Source: Inia geoffrensis (lineage: Eukaryota > Chordata > Mammalia > Artiodactyla > Iniidae). From it: DNA of 64,000 bases. The number at the start of each line of letters is the position of its first letter. Position 1 is the first letter of the stretch. The notes beneath the pieces are model-generated. The model was given only the letters and a program-made list of their open reading frames with translations, was not told the origin of the DNA and made no database searches. The stretch is taken from positions 45,273,396 to 45,337,395 of the forward strand of contig CM070906.1 in assembly GCA_036417435.1 (NCBI GenBank). Direction: 5' to 3'. A program made the position numbers and the translations under genes. Shown in pieces: positions 35,081 through 48,189 of the stretch.

Positions 35081-38000
35081 TAGTGCTCTTTTTTTAATTG
35101 AAGTATACTTTATTTACAATATTATATTAGTTTCAGGTGTAAAGCATACTGATTCAGTATTTTTACAGATTATACTCCATTAACAGTTGTTACAAGATAA
35201 TGGCTGTAATTCCCTATGCTATACAATATACCCTTGTTGCTTACCTATTCTGTACATAGTAGTTTGTATCTCTTAACCCCATACCCCTAACATATCCTTC
35301 CCCCTCTCCCCACTGGTAACCACTGGTTTGTTTTCTATATTGTGTGGCTATTTCTGGTTTGCTATATACATTCATTTGCATTATATTTTAGATGTCACAT
35401 ATGAATGATACTATACATTGTCTGTCTCTGACTGACTTATTTTACTAAGGATATTATTCCCTAAGGCCATCCACATTTTTGCAAATGGCAGAATTTCATT
35501 CTTTTGTAAGGCTAAGTAATATTCCATTGTATATGTAAAGCACATCTTCATTCTCCATTTGTCTGTTGATGGATACTTGGGTTGCTTCCACATTGTGGCT
35601 ATTGTAAATAGTGTGGCTAAGAACACTGGAGTGCAATGTACCTTTCTGAATTAGTGTTTTGTTTCTTCCAGATATATACCTAGGAGTGGAATTGCTGGAT
35701 CATATGGTAATTCTATTTTTAGTTTTTTGAGGAAACTCCATACTGTTTTCCACAGTGGATGCACCAATTTACATTCCCACCAACAGTGTACAAGGATTCC
35801 CTTTTCTCCACATCCTTGCCAACATTTGCTATTTGTAGAATTATTTATTATAGCCATTCTGATAGGTATGAAGTGATATCTCTTTGTTTTTATTTGCTTT
35901 CTCCAACAGTTAGCAATGTTGAGCATCTTTTCAAGTGCCTGCTTGCCATCTGTATGTCTTCTTTGGAGAAATGTTTATTCAGGTCTTCTGTCTATTTTTT
36001 GATTTGGTTGTTTGTTTTTTTGATATTGAATTGTATGAGCTGTTTATATATTTTGGATATTAACCTCTTGTTAGTTATATCATTTGCAAATATTTTCTCC
36101 CATGCTGTAGGTTGTCTTTTCATTTTGTCAATGTTTTCCTTTGCTGTACAAAAGATTTTAAGTTTGATTAGATCTCACTTTTTAAATTTTGTTTTAATTT
36201 CTTTGCCTTAGGAGACAGATCCAAAAAATAGCTATGCTTTATGTCAAAGGGTGTTCTGTGTATGTTCTGTTCTAGGAGTTTTACAGTTTCAGGTCTTACA
36301 TTTAGGTCTTTAATCCATTTTGAGTTTATTTTTTGTACATGGTGTTAGAGAATGTTCTAATCTCATTGCTTGAGCTGTAGCTGTCCAGTTTTCCCAGCAC
36401 CACCTACTGAAGTGACTGTCTTTTCTCTATTATAAATACTTGCATTCTTTGTCATAAATTAACTGAAGATAGGTGTATGGGTTTACTGCTGGGCTCTCTA
36501 TTCTGTTCCATTGCTCTATGTGTCTGTTTCTGTGCCAATACCATGCTGTTTTGATTACTGTAGCTTTGCAGTATAGTCTGAAGTCTCAGAGATTGATACC
36601 TCCAAGCTCTATTCTTTTTTATCAAGATTGCTTTGGTAAGTTGGGGTACTTCATGGCTCCATGTGAATTTCAGGATTATTTATTTTAGTTCTGTGAAGGA
36701 TGTCATGGGTAATTTGATAGAATTGCATTAAATCTCTCAATTGCTTTGCATAGTATGGCCATTTTAACACTATTCATCCTTCCAATACATGAGCATGGGA
36801 TAGCTTTCCATTTCTTTGCATCACCTTCAATTTCCTTCATCATTTTCTTCTGCTTTTCAGAGTACAGATCTTTCACCTCCTTGGTTAAGTTCATTTCTAG
36901 GTATTTTATTCTTTTTGATGCAATTTTTAAACAGGATTTTTTTACACTCTAATAATTCATTATTAGTGTATAGCAAAGCAACAAATTTCTGTATTTTAAC
37001 CTTGTGTCTTGCAACTGTACTGAATTCATTCATCAGTTCTTAATAGTTTTGGGGTGGAGACTTTAAGGTTCTCTATATAATAAAGTAGCATGTCATCTAC
37101 AAATAGGAACAGTCCTACCTCTTCCCTTCCAATCTGGATACAGGTTTTTCTTTTTCTTTTCTGATTTCTGTGGCTAAGACTTTCAATATTAGTTTAAACA
37201 GAAGTGATGAGGGTAGACATCATTGTCTTGTTCCTGAATTTAGTGGGAAGGCTTTCAACTTTTCACCATTGAGTATGGTGTTGGCTGTAGGTTTGCCGTA
37301 AATGTCCTTTATTGTGCTGAGATATGTTCTCTCTATACCCACTTTGATAAGAGTTTTTATGGTGAACAGATTTGAATTTTGTCAAATGTTTTTTCTGTGT
37401 CTATTGAGATGATCATGTGACTTTAATCCTTCCTTTTGTTATTGTGATGTATCACACTGATTGATTTGTGAATGCTGAACCATCCTTTTGTCCCTGGAAT
37501 AAATCCAACTTGGTCATGGTGTATGATCCATTTTATATATTGGATTTGGTTTGCTAATATATTGTTCAGAATTTTTGCATCTATAACCATCAACAATATT
37601 GGCCTGTAATTTTCAGTTTTATAGTGTCTTTGTCTGCTTTTAGTATCAGGGTAATGGTGGCCTCACAGAACGAATTTGAGAATGTTCCATTCTCTTCAAT
37701 TTTTTGAAATAGCTTGAGAGCTATTAGCTCTTCTTATGTTTGGTAGAATTCCCTTGTGAAGCAGCTGATGCTGGACTTTTTCTGCTGGAAGTATTTTTAT
37801 TACAAATTCAGTTTCACTACTAATGATAAATCTTTTCAAATTGTTTGTCTCTTTTTTTGATGTGTTTCTGGAAGGTTGTATGTTTCTAGGAATTTGTCTG
37901 TTTCTTCTAAGTTGTCCAATTTGTTGGCATATAACTGTTTGTAGTATTCTCTTATAATTTTTTGTATCTCTGGTATCGGTTATTTCTCCTCTTTCATTTC

Positions 38001-39764
38001 TTATTTTATTTGGGTCCTCTCACTTTTCTTCTTGGTGAGCTGGCTAAAGTTTTATCAATTTTATCTACATTTTGTAAAAACTTTCTTGGTTTCATTGAAC
38101 TTCTCTATTTTTAAATTTCTTTTTTATTTATTTCCTCTCTGATCTTTATTATTTCCTTCCTTCTGCTGACTTTGGTTTTTGTTTGCTCTTCTTTTTCTAA
38201 TTCCTTTAGGTGGTAGGTTATGTTGTTTATTTGAGATTTTTCTTGTTTCTAAAGGAAGACCTGCATTGCTATAAACTTCCCTCTTAGAACTGCTTTTGCT
38301 GCATTCCATAGATTTTGGAGTGCTATTCCATTTTCATTTCTCTTGAGGTATTTTCTAACTTTTTTGATTTCTTCATTGACCCCTTGGTTTTTTAGTAGCT
38401 TGTTGTTTAGTCTCCAAGTGTTTGTTCTTTTTCTATTTTCTTTCTATAATTGATTTCTAATTTCATACCACTGTGGACAGATAAAGTGCTTGATATTTCC
38501 ATCCTCTTATGTACTAAGACTTGTTTTTCAGCCTAGCATGTGATCTATCCTAGAGAACGTTCCATGTACACTTGAAAAGAATGTGTACTCTGTTGTTTTT
38601 GGATTCAATGTCCTGTAGATACCATTTAGTTCTATTGGTCTATTGTGTCATTTAAGAGCACTGTTGCCATATTGCTTTTCTGTCTGGATGACCTGTCCAT
38701 TGATGTCAGGGGGTGTAATACTGCCCTATTATTACATTGTCAATTTCTCCTTTTATGTCAGCATTTGCTTTATGTTTTTAGGTGTTCCTGTATTGGGTGT
38801 ATATACATTAACAAGTGTAATATCCTATTCCTGTATTGATCCCTTTTAATTATATAATGCCCTTGCTTGTCTTTTGCTTTAGCCTTTGCTTTAAAGTTTT
38901 TTTAGTCTGATATGAATATTGCTACCCCCACTTTCTTACCTTTTTCATCGGCATGAAGTATATTTTTCCATCCCCTCACTTTCAGTCTGTGTGTAAGAAG
39001 CTCTAAAGTGAATCTCTTATAGGCAGCATATACATGGGTCTTGTCTTTTTATCCAATCAGCCACCCCATGTTTTTTTTTATTGGAGCATTTAGTCCATTG
39101 ACATTTAACGTAGTTATTGATTTGTATGTATTTACTGCCATTTTATTACTTGTTTTCCGTTTCTTTTTGTAGTTCTGTTCATTTCTTCTTTTTGTTTCTT
39201 CCCTGTGGTTTGACGATTTTCTTTAGTAGTATAATTTAGTTCCTTTCTAGGTTTTTGTGTCTCCATTGTAGGTTTTTAATTTGTGGCTACCATGGGGTTC
39301 CTATATGTTGAACTATAACTATACCTACTTGTTTTAAGCTGGTAGTCATTTAAGCTCACATTCTAAACAATCTACATTTTTTACTTCCCTCACCCACATT
39401 TTCTGTTTCTGACATCATATTTTACATGTTCATCCCTTAACCCTTAACTTTTTACTGTAGTTATAATTGTTTTTGCAATTTGTTTTGTCTTTTAAGCTCG
39501 ATACTGGCTTATTTGTTTGATCCTTGGTTCTTACTATATATTTATCTTTCCTACTGGGACTTTCCCTTCCCTGTAGATTCTTACTTCTTTTCCACTTAGA
39601 GAAGACCCCCTCAGAATTTCCCTTAGGGGAGATTTAGTACTGATGAACACTTTTAATTTTTTCTTGTTTGAGAATTTCTTTATTCTCCTTCTATTCTAAA
39701 TGATAGTCTTGCTGGTTAGAGTATCCTAGGTTGCAGGTTTTTCCCTTTCGGCACTTTGAATATA
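35081..39764 (-). mobile_element. 4.7-kb L1 nested inside the hAT element
   Basis: The reverse strand holds an L1 3' UTR (about 35081-35640) and much of ORF2 (about 35640-39500), plus some upstream sequence. It interrupts a hAT element that continues at 39765. More diverged than the 31-34 kb L1. A long TSD is not clear, perhaps eroded. Confidence 0.88.
35640..39500 (-). pseudogene. L1 ORF2, decayed, most of its length
   Basis: Encodes, in broken form, the L1 endonuclease/reverse transcriptase. On the reverse strand, ORF2 blocks run from the endonuclease part near 39100-38300, through the RT region, to the C terminus near 35640. The RT catalytic motif at about 37070-37112 reads FVDDM rather than the usual FADDM. 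The 91-codon frame at 35651-35926 carries the [14 protein letters not shown] and [20 protein letters not shown] blocks, and 35411-35626 the MEYYLALQKNE block. Many stops and frameshifts exclude function. Confidence 0.85.
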
Positions 39765-39877
39765 TTTTTCTTCTTTTGATTTTTCAACCATTTAAATATA
39801 TTTTTAAAATATTTAATATATATACAGATCTAACACAAACAGGTGGTGGGCAAGATTTGGTTCATTTACCTACCCTA
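39765..39877 (+). mobile_element. hAT-type element (MER33-like), right part
   Basis: Resumes with CTTCTTTTGATTTTTCAACC and ends AACAGGTGGTGGGCAAGATT to CTACCCTA, the inverted form of the left end. It is followed by TCCTAAAA at 39878-39885, matching the left TCCTAAGA with one mismatch. This is the 8-bp TSD expected of hAT elements. Confidence 0.88.
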
Positions 39878-39885
39878 TCCTAAAA

Positions 39886-40429
39886 CACAATTGTGATTCC
39901 ATGATAATCCTTTTGTAAAAGCATAAGAACATACTGTTTTACAAAAGTGTTTACCTATACTTTTTGCTAATGTGTGCAAAATACAATAGGAAGGTATAGG
40001 ATCTTGACACTTTTAAACAAGGAAAGTAAGTTTTTACTGCAGCCTATATCAGTGGTACAGAGTATGCAAGTTAACTCTATAATTCCACATACATCTTGGA
40101 ACTGGATTCACTGACTGTAATTTAGAGTTGGAAATCCCTGCAAAATAGATTTATGTTCATTGATATAAAGAAACCAAGGGACTGGATGGTGCTTAGCGAA
40201 GATTTTTCTGAAGCACCTATATAGTTCTTTTGCAGCTCTCCCAGTGTTCCTTAAATTTTCTAGCTTTATGACAACATCGATAATTTTGCAATGTTCTAAT
40301 ACCTGACTTAGTTAAGTGTCTGGCTCACAATTTTTTTTTTTTAGTTTTCAGTAAGTATCTATTCAGAAAGTCCTCCCCACTGTGATCTTACCCTCAAAAA
40401 TGCCCGTTTGATCTTGTAATGCCTATACA
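39886..40429. other. No feature recognised
   Basis: Mixed unique-looking DNA without a credible frame. Confidence 0.45.
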
Positions 40430-40790
40430 TATTTGCTTCTAGCTTTTACATTATTTTCATTTTAAAAATTTTATTTGGTGAGAACATTTAAAATGAAATC
40501 TACACTCTTAATATATTTTAAGTGCATAATACACTATTGCTACTCTATACACAAAGCATTTTACACAGATCCCTAATAGTTATTCTCCTTACATAACTGA
40601 AAATTTAAATCCACTGATTAGCAACTTCCTGCTTTCCCTTTCCCTTAGCCCATCACAACCATAATTATATTACCTACTTCCACGAGTTTCACTATTGTAG
40701 ACACCTTATATAAGTTGAATCATGCAGTATTTGTCCTTCTGTGACTGGCTTATTTCACTTAGTTCAATGTCCTCCAGATTTTATCCTGAA
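40430..40790 (-). mobile_element. L1 3' UTR fragment
   Basis: Antisense L1M 3' UTR blocks: TTGGTGAGAACATTTAAAAT, AATCATGCAGTATTTGTCCT and ACTTAGTTCAATGTCCTCCA. Confidence 0.78.
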
Positions 40791-40829
40791 TGAAGACCGT
40801 AGTCAGCATATAATACTGACAAAAGCCCA

Positions 40830-41690
40830 GAGATTTCTGCACCGAGGAACCAGAAGATAGAGTTAAGGGTATCTAGACCCTAGGAAATTTGAGAGCCCCA
40901 GAAATAAAGAATGCTAGTGAATGTTGCAAATTACCTATACAACCTGTGCCCCAAATTCTGGCTGGCCCCTGAACTATGTATGTATGGAATAGATTCAAAC
41001 AACTCAGTTAAGGATAGAAAAACTGAACTGTGATTTAAGTTACCACCCACTGTAGGAGAGGGGGAAAAAAATTAACACTCTTCTGAGGAATATAACACAA
41101 TACAGATTCTTCTTAACACAATAGTCACAATGTCTAGAATATAATCCAAAATTAATGAAAACACAAAGAATCAGGAAAATGCAACCCATTCCCCAAAATA
41201 AAATAACCTTGACTGACACTGAGATAACTCAGTTTTTGGAATTATCAGGTAAATATTTTTAAGCAGGTAAATATTTTTCACCTTATACTCAGTGAAAATA
41301 AAGGAAAAATATATCCATATTAATGAAGAGATAGAAAAATTAATCACAAAATAAAAATCATAAATAGAATCAAATAGTTTTAAAATCAAAATATTAATTT
41401 AATTTAATTTAGAAGTTAAATTTAAAATTCAATTGATGGGCTCTATAGAATAATGAAAATTATAGAAGCAATACATAACTTGAAGATAAATGTATAGAAA
41501 ATAAAATCTGAAGAATAGAAAATAGATTGGGAAAAAAATGTCAGAACCTGAGGATCATATGAAATAATAACAAAAGCTACAATATGCATGTAGTTGTAGT
41601 TCCTAAAAAAGAGGAGAGTGAAATGGAAGAGAAGATATTTTAATAAATAATAATTGAAAATATCAATAATTTGGTGAATGATCTACTTAC
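40830..41690 (+). mobile_element. Old L1/HAL1-type fragment (ORF1 region)
   Basis: A-rich, low-complexity sequence whose order (ATGTCTAGAATATAATCCAA, AAGAATCAGGAAAATGCAAC, TGAAGAGATAGAAAAATTAA) resembles the ORF1 region of old L1s or HAL1. No frame survives. Confidence 0.5.
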
Positions 41691-42710
41691 AGTTCACAAT
41701 GTTTACATTTTCCTTAGCACAGAATACTAACTACATTCTGAAATGTTGCTTTTTAGCATCTGTGTAAACAACAATTCCTTCTCCTTTCTTACCAAGATCA
41801 GAAATGTCTTTGATGAATTAATTTGTCATGTAGAAATCATATAATTAAGCCTTAAATACCTTCTGAGGTATTTTATTGTCAAAATTTTCTTTGACTAAAT
41901 TGAAAGGAAGTCAACATATCTATGAATGCCTTAAAATGATATTTAATAAGAATAAGGAAGGTTATGGTTATGACCCAATGTCTATAAATTGAAAATGCTT
42001 GTCTTCCAGAAGAGTAAAGTAAGACTTGACTGCTTTTCAAGTAGATACTGTAGATTATAGTACAGAAACACTGTAATGCAGAAATTGGTCGGTTATAAAT
42101 ATTTATTATGTAGGGGAAAAACAGTATAACCTAATATTTTTAAATATATAGCTTATTCTTGACCTTGTGTTGGGCTTTTTTTTTCTTTAATTCTCTGTAT
42201 TTTAATCCGTATTTTCCAGGAGATAAAAATGAGATTTAGTGAGCGTAAAATAGCACAAGTAGTGACGGAGTTAGTCAATCTGATTTTAAAGTTTCTCATT
42301 TATCACAACTAATAATATAAAGAAGAAGAATGAACACACACCTATTTTATATAATGAAAACAACAAGAACAACAAAAAAAATAATTTAGCAAATAACATC
42401 ACAGATAATAGAAAATGGTATGCCTAGAGCACCATTTCAAAACCTGATTAAATCAAGAAGCACATATGGCCTCCTAACAAATCTGTATGTCTGCATATTT
42501 TCTTTTTTTAGTACTGCTGCCCAAGAGTCACTACAGTGGTCTCTACAATATATAAAAATATATTAGGTGATGTGCTTGAAAGTTAACCACTATGATAAAG
42601 CATAGTTATATGCTTTCAAGGATTTAAAATTATCTGATCAAAGCAGGAATAAATTAAGATACTTAATTATCTCATATGAAACATTTTCTCAAGCACTTAA
42701 ATCACAAAGT
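41691..42710. other. No feature recognised
   Basis: AT-rich sequence, no credible gene or nameable repeat. Confidence 0.45.
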
Positions 42711-42711
42711 A

Positions 42712-44152
42712 ATCAAGACAGTATGGTACTGACACAAAAACAAAAATACAGATCAATGGAACAGGATAGAAAGCCCAGAGATAAACCCATGCACCTATGG
42801 TCACCTAATCTATGCCAAAGGAGGCAAGAATATATAATAGAGAAAAGACAGTCTCTTCAATAAGTGGTCCCTAACACCATACACAAAAATAAACTCAAAA
42901 TGGATTAAAGACCTAAGTGTAAGATTGGACACTATAAAATTCTCAGAGGAAAAAAAAACACATTTTGACATAAACCACAGCAACATCTTTTTTGACCCAC
43001 CTCCTAGAGTAATGGAAATAAAAATAAAAATAAACAAATAGGAACTAATGAAACTTAAAAGCTTTTGCAAAGCAAAGGAGGCCATAAACAAGACAAAAAG
43101 ACAACCCAAAGATAATGGGAGAAAATATTTGCAAATGAGGCAACTGACAAAGGATTAATCTCCAAAATATACAAGCAGCTCATACAGCTCAATATTAAAA
43201 AAACAACCCAATCCAAAAATGGGCAGAAGACCTAAATAGACATTTCTCCAAAGAAGACATACAGATGGCCAACAAATACATGAAAAGATGCTCAGTATCA
43301 CTAATAATTCGAGAAATGCAAATCAAAACTACAATGAGCTGTCAAAAATGGCCATCATCAAAAAATCTACAAACAATAAACACTAGAGAGGGTGTGGAGA
43401 AAAGGGAACCCTCATACACTGCTGGAGGGAATGTAAATTGATATAGCCACTATGGAAAACAGTATGGAGGTTCCTTAAAAAACCAAAGATAGAACTACCA
43501 TATGACCCGGCAATCCCACTATTGGGCATATATCCAGAGAAAATCATAATTCAAAAAAACACATGCTCTCCAATGTTCACAGCAGCACTATTTACAATAG
43601 CCAGGACATGGAAGCAACCTAAGTGTTCATCGACAGATGAATGGATAAAGAAGTTGTGGTACATGATACAATGGAATATTACTCAGCCATAAAAAGGAAT
43701 GAAATTAGGTCATTTGTAGAGACGTGGATGGACCTAGAGAGTGTCATACCGAGTAATGTAAGTCAGAAAGAGAAAAGCAAATATTGTATAATAAAGCATG
43801 TATGTGGAATCTAGAAAAATGGTATAGATTATCTTAGTTGCAAAGCAGAAATAGAGGCACAGATGTAGAGAACAAATGTATGGATACCAAGGGGGAAATG
43901 TCGGGTGGGAGGAATTGGTCGACTGGGATTGACACATATACGTTATTGATACTATGTATAAAATGGACAACTAATGGGAACATGCTGTATAGCACAGGTA
44001 ACTCCCCTAGTGCACTACAGTAACCTAAATGGGAGGGAAGTCCAAAAGGGAGGGGTTATCTGTATGTGTATGGCTGATTCATTTTGTTGTGAAGTGGAGG
44101 CTAACACAACATTGTAAAGCAACCATACTCCAATAAAAATTAATTAAAACAA
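42712..44152 (+). mobile_element. L1 3' part (ORF2 C terminus and 3' UTR)
   Basis: From AATCAAGACAGTATGGTACT (ORF2) to CTCCAATAAAAATTAATTAA at the 3' end. The + strand carries the conserved blocks around 43500-43560 ([17 protein letters not shown]) and 43680-43790. Decayed but readable; 5'-truncated. I could not find a convincing TSD. Confidence 0.9.
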
Positions 44153-44985
44153 AACTATTCATTCCCTGGTATTAATAAAACTGTTTAAAGTTATTTTTTT
44201 CTTCTAAAATATTTCCTAGAAGTTTGGAAACTTACTCTTACAGAGACTCTGAAATATTTCACTGTTTAAGAGGGAGCATTTACAGTGCCATTACCAGGAA
44301 AGCATGGTAATATTTGGGCAGAATGTGCTCTGTGATAGTAAGTTTATACATGACTAGAACACAAAAACAATATTTAATTTTCATCTCTAAGTTTAGTGAA
44401 GTGGAAACCATGCAATTTTTTCTGTCAAATACTTACTAGCTTTCCTCAGTCTGGAGTAGCTCTTCCATAAAATGAGCTATATAACTATAAGGGGTGGTAT
44501 AAGGAGGTAGGAGAAAAACTAGACAATTGAGCCATGAAATTCTCTTTAAGAAGCTGAACTTTTATAAAAGAGTTCTTTTGAATCCTAAAACATTTTGTGC
44601 AGATGAATATTAATATGCATGAATATCTAGTAATTTTAAAAATATATCACTATTCAAAACTTTGTACAGGAAGCTATCTTTTAAAGCAAGAAATTTTATT
44701 CTCAAATTTTAAAAGCATCAGTGTATTAATCAGAATCAATACATTACTTTTAAAACCTTGGTCCCCAAAATATATTTCAGTTTTTCTCCTTCTTGAGGAA
44801 ACTACTTTGAATATATATATTTTTTAAAAGAATATATAACGTGTGACACCAAGATTGACTGATCATGGGATACAGAAATAAGTATTGCAAGTAAGGCTTC
44901 ATGTTAATGATCATAAAGTGATGAAGGTATACCCACATTAATTATATGCCAACAATTTCCTATTTTTTATTTTATCAATATCAGT
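44153..44985. other. No feature recognised
   Basis: AT-rich stretch between L1 copies with no credible frame. Confidence 0.45.
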
Positions 44986-46044
44986 TAAGATTAATATTAT
45001 GCAATATAAGGATACACATAACACTCAAGAATGAAATGGAATTCTAGGAAATTGATGGCAATCATGTCATAGTTCTTGAATATCCTTGAATCCAAAGATA
45101 AAAATAGACCAAATAACTCAATAGAAAACCAGAATCCCATGGACAGCCTTTATAATGAAATTAGGCAATGAGATATCACTATAAACCCCAAGATAATGTG
45201 AGCAGGGGGAAAAAACCAACAATAGCCAGAAGTCCTACCTAGTATCAATGTCTCTGGGGGGAAAGCAAAGAAAACAATAGAGAATCTAATAGGTCTGAGA
45301 ACAGTAGGAGCCCAAATAGCCTATTTACTAAAAATCATAACAGATCAATTCATATGCAGGAACTAAAATTAAGAAGAGGTTTACCTACTGCAAAAGTGAG
45401 TAAGTAGAGGGGTTTATGAGAAGTTGTGAAGGGTTTGGAGCAGCCTCACAAATTGAACATCCAGGGTTCACTGCACAATAGCAAAATACTTTAATAAAAT
45501 GATATAAAACATGAAAGAACAGAAACCAGGATTATAAAAATTCTAAAATAAGATGACAGACCACAGGACATAATTAGAAATAAAAAATCATTTCAGATAT
45601 GTAAACCAAATTAGAGGGAATACAAGAACAAATAAATACAACAGATTAGAGTTGTAAGTTAAGTAAATAGTGAAAAAGATGAAAATTTTAAAATAAAAAA
45701 ATTGAGAAAAAAATTTAAAAAAGGATTTTAGATACATGACAATTGCTAAAAATAGGAAAAAAAGAAAAGAAAAAAACAAGAGAGAGAGAAAGATAGAAAA
45801 AGAGAGAGAGAGAAGTAAAGAAAAAAGAAAGTCCAAAATGGGTAATAGCAGTTTCTAAGGACAAATACCAAAATAAGGGAACAGAATAAATACCAGCTCA
45901 ACTAAATTAAAGTAACCTTTCTGAGCAATTAGAAAAAAATTTAAATGTCATCAGTGAAAATGACTGAGTAGAGAACTCCAAAATCCCATCGTTCCACAAA
46001 AGAAGTGAATAAGTTGGTGAGGATTGTCAGAAGTATCTTTACTG

Positions 46045-46472
46045 GAACTTAGAAATACCGTATGCTAACACATATATATGGAATTTAAGGGAAAAAAAAT
46101 GTCATGAAGAACCTAGGGGTAAGACAGGTATAAAGACACAGACCTACTAGAGAATGGACTTGAGGGTATGGGGAGCGGGAAGGGTAAGCTGTGACAAAGT
46201 GAGAGAGAGGCATGGACACATATACACTACCAAACATAAGGTAGATAGCTAGTGGGAAGCAGCCGCAAAGCACAGGGAGATCAGCTCAGTGCTTTGTGAC
46301 CGCCTGGAAGGGTGGGATATGGAGGATGAGAGGGAGGGAGATGCAAGAGATATGGGAATATATGTATATGTTTAATTGATTCACTTTGTTATGAAGCAGA
46401 AACTAACACACCATTGTAAAGCAATTATACTCCAATAAGGATGTTTAAAAAAATGCTAAAAAAAAAAAAAAA
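46045..46472 (+). mobile_element. L1 3' end, truncated, nested in ancient L1
   Basis: Starts near ACCGTATGCTAACACATATA and ends CTCCAATAAGGATGTTTAAA plus poly(A). Same cetacean-type 3' UTR as 5513-5731 but ~200 bp longer. Confidence 0.9.
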
Positions 46473-47149
46473 GAAACTAATCAAAGCAACTAAGCAAATG
46501 TTTAATGAAGAAAAGCAAGAAACAGTTGAATCTCAATAAAAAAGATTAGTAGAGTTTTAATTTGCACCTGCCCCATCATCCACTCTTCAGCTGTGCAGCA
46601 GCCTTGAAGACAATAGCCTCTATTCTCAGTGGAGATTATAGCTTCCTAGGGAAACAGGGAGGGAGCCAGATGAACCTTACTCTCAAAAGAATTTTGGCTC
46701 TTCATTTTGAAATGTCTTGTGGTTACCTGAAGGGTCAGGTCAAAGGACTTGGCTTTATTACACTTAACTCTGAACTTTCCTAAGACTGAGATGGCTACTT
46801 GGAAATGTGTTTGTCAAAAACATTTAAAGGCAAATGCATTAGCCATTGCCACTTGGGTTAACAGATAGAGTTGGGGTAAACAATAGAGAAATCTAAAAGT
46901 GTAGGAGGAAAGGCTATGGAATGAGATATTTCTCAGAATAAGGGCTATGAAAAGCTCCCACATACTACTGAGAATCTAGAAGACAACAGAATGGCCAGGG
47001 CTGGTGTATGAAAGGTGTGCACCAACAATCAAAACATAGCTGCAAATATTTGGATTTTTTGTTTTTTCTTGTTTCCAGGTATTTAGGGAAATTGCTGTCA
47101 AATCACAAGTTGACTACTATGATGATGAAACAGGAACTTCAAGGACTAT

Positions 47150-48185
47150 ACACAACAAAAAATATAGACTTTATAAAATTTGTGTGGGAAATCCACTAAA
47201 CAAACAAACAAATGAAAATCTACAAAAAACAGAACAGCAACAACAAATATCCCTGTGGAACAGGAGAATCCAATTTTCAATACAAAAATTATGAGGCATA
47301 CTACGAAACAAGAACGTATGACCCATACACAGGGGAAAAAAAGAAATTAGCATAAATTATCCTTGAAGAAACCCAGACATTGAACTCACGAGATAAAGAT
47401 TTTAAGTCAATTATTTTACACATATTCATATTGCTAAAGAAAAGCATGGGAAAAGAACTAAAGAAAATAATGAAAACAATGTCGCACCAAATAGAATACC
47501 AATGAAGAGACAGAAATTATAAAAAGGAACCAAACTGCAATTCTGGAATTAAAAAGTATGATAACTAAAATGAAAAATTCACTAGAGCACTTCAGCAGCA
47601 GATTTGAGAAGACATAAGAAAATACCAGCTAACTTGAGGACAAGTAAAATGAGATTAGGAAATCAGAGGACCAAAAAGGAAATAGAATGAATTAAATGAA
47701 CAGAGCCTAAGAAATCCATATGTCAACATAGTCATAGTGGGAGTTAATGAAAGAAGGGAGAGAGAGAAAGGTACAGAAAGATTATTTGATAAAAGTAATG
47801 ACTGAATTTCCCAAATTTGATAAAATACATGAATCTGCATAGCCAATAAGCTCAATGTATTTAAAGTAAGGTAAACTGAAAGAGATCAAAATTGAGATAC
47901 ATTATAATAAATTGTTAAAAGCAAACAGAAAGGAAGAATCCTGAAAATAGCAGGGATCCTCCATACGGTTAAAGCTGATTTCTCATCAAAAACCACTGAG
48001 GCTAGAAGCTGTGGGAAGGCATATTCAAAGTACTAAAAGAAAAACAAAAAGAACCTGTCAAACAAAAATTATGTATCTGGCAAATCTATCTTTCAAAAAT
48101 GAAGGAGAAAGACATTCCCACATACAGAAACTGAAAGTTTGTTGCTAAAAGACATGCCATAAAATAATGCTAAAAGGAGTCCTTC
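47150..48185 (+). pseudogene. Ancient L1 ORF1-type region, no open frame
   Basis: Corresponds to the RNA-binding ORF1 part of an old L1 (or HAL1, which carries a similar ORF). The order of recognisable blocks is ACCCATACACAGGGG, then GAAACCCAGACATTGAACTC, AAGGAACCAAACTGCAATTC, AACAGAGCCTAAGAAATCCA, CCCAAATTTGATAAAATACA and ATGTATCTGGCAAATCTATC. Many stops and indels; the coiled coil and RRM parts cannot be read as protein. It lies upstream of the ORF2 remnant, with an antisense L1 between them. Confidence 0.68.
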
Positions 48186-48189
48186 AGGA

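Noticed and set aside
45690..45830. Reverse frame rich in F, L and S (82 codons) resembling a membrane protein
   Set aside because: It is the complement of an A- and GA-rich stretch in old L1-like DNA, so the composition is an artefact.
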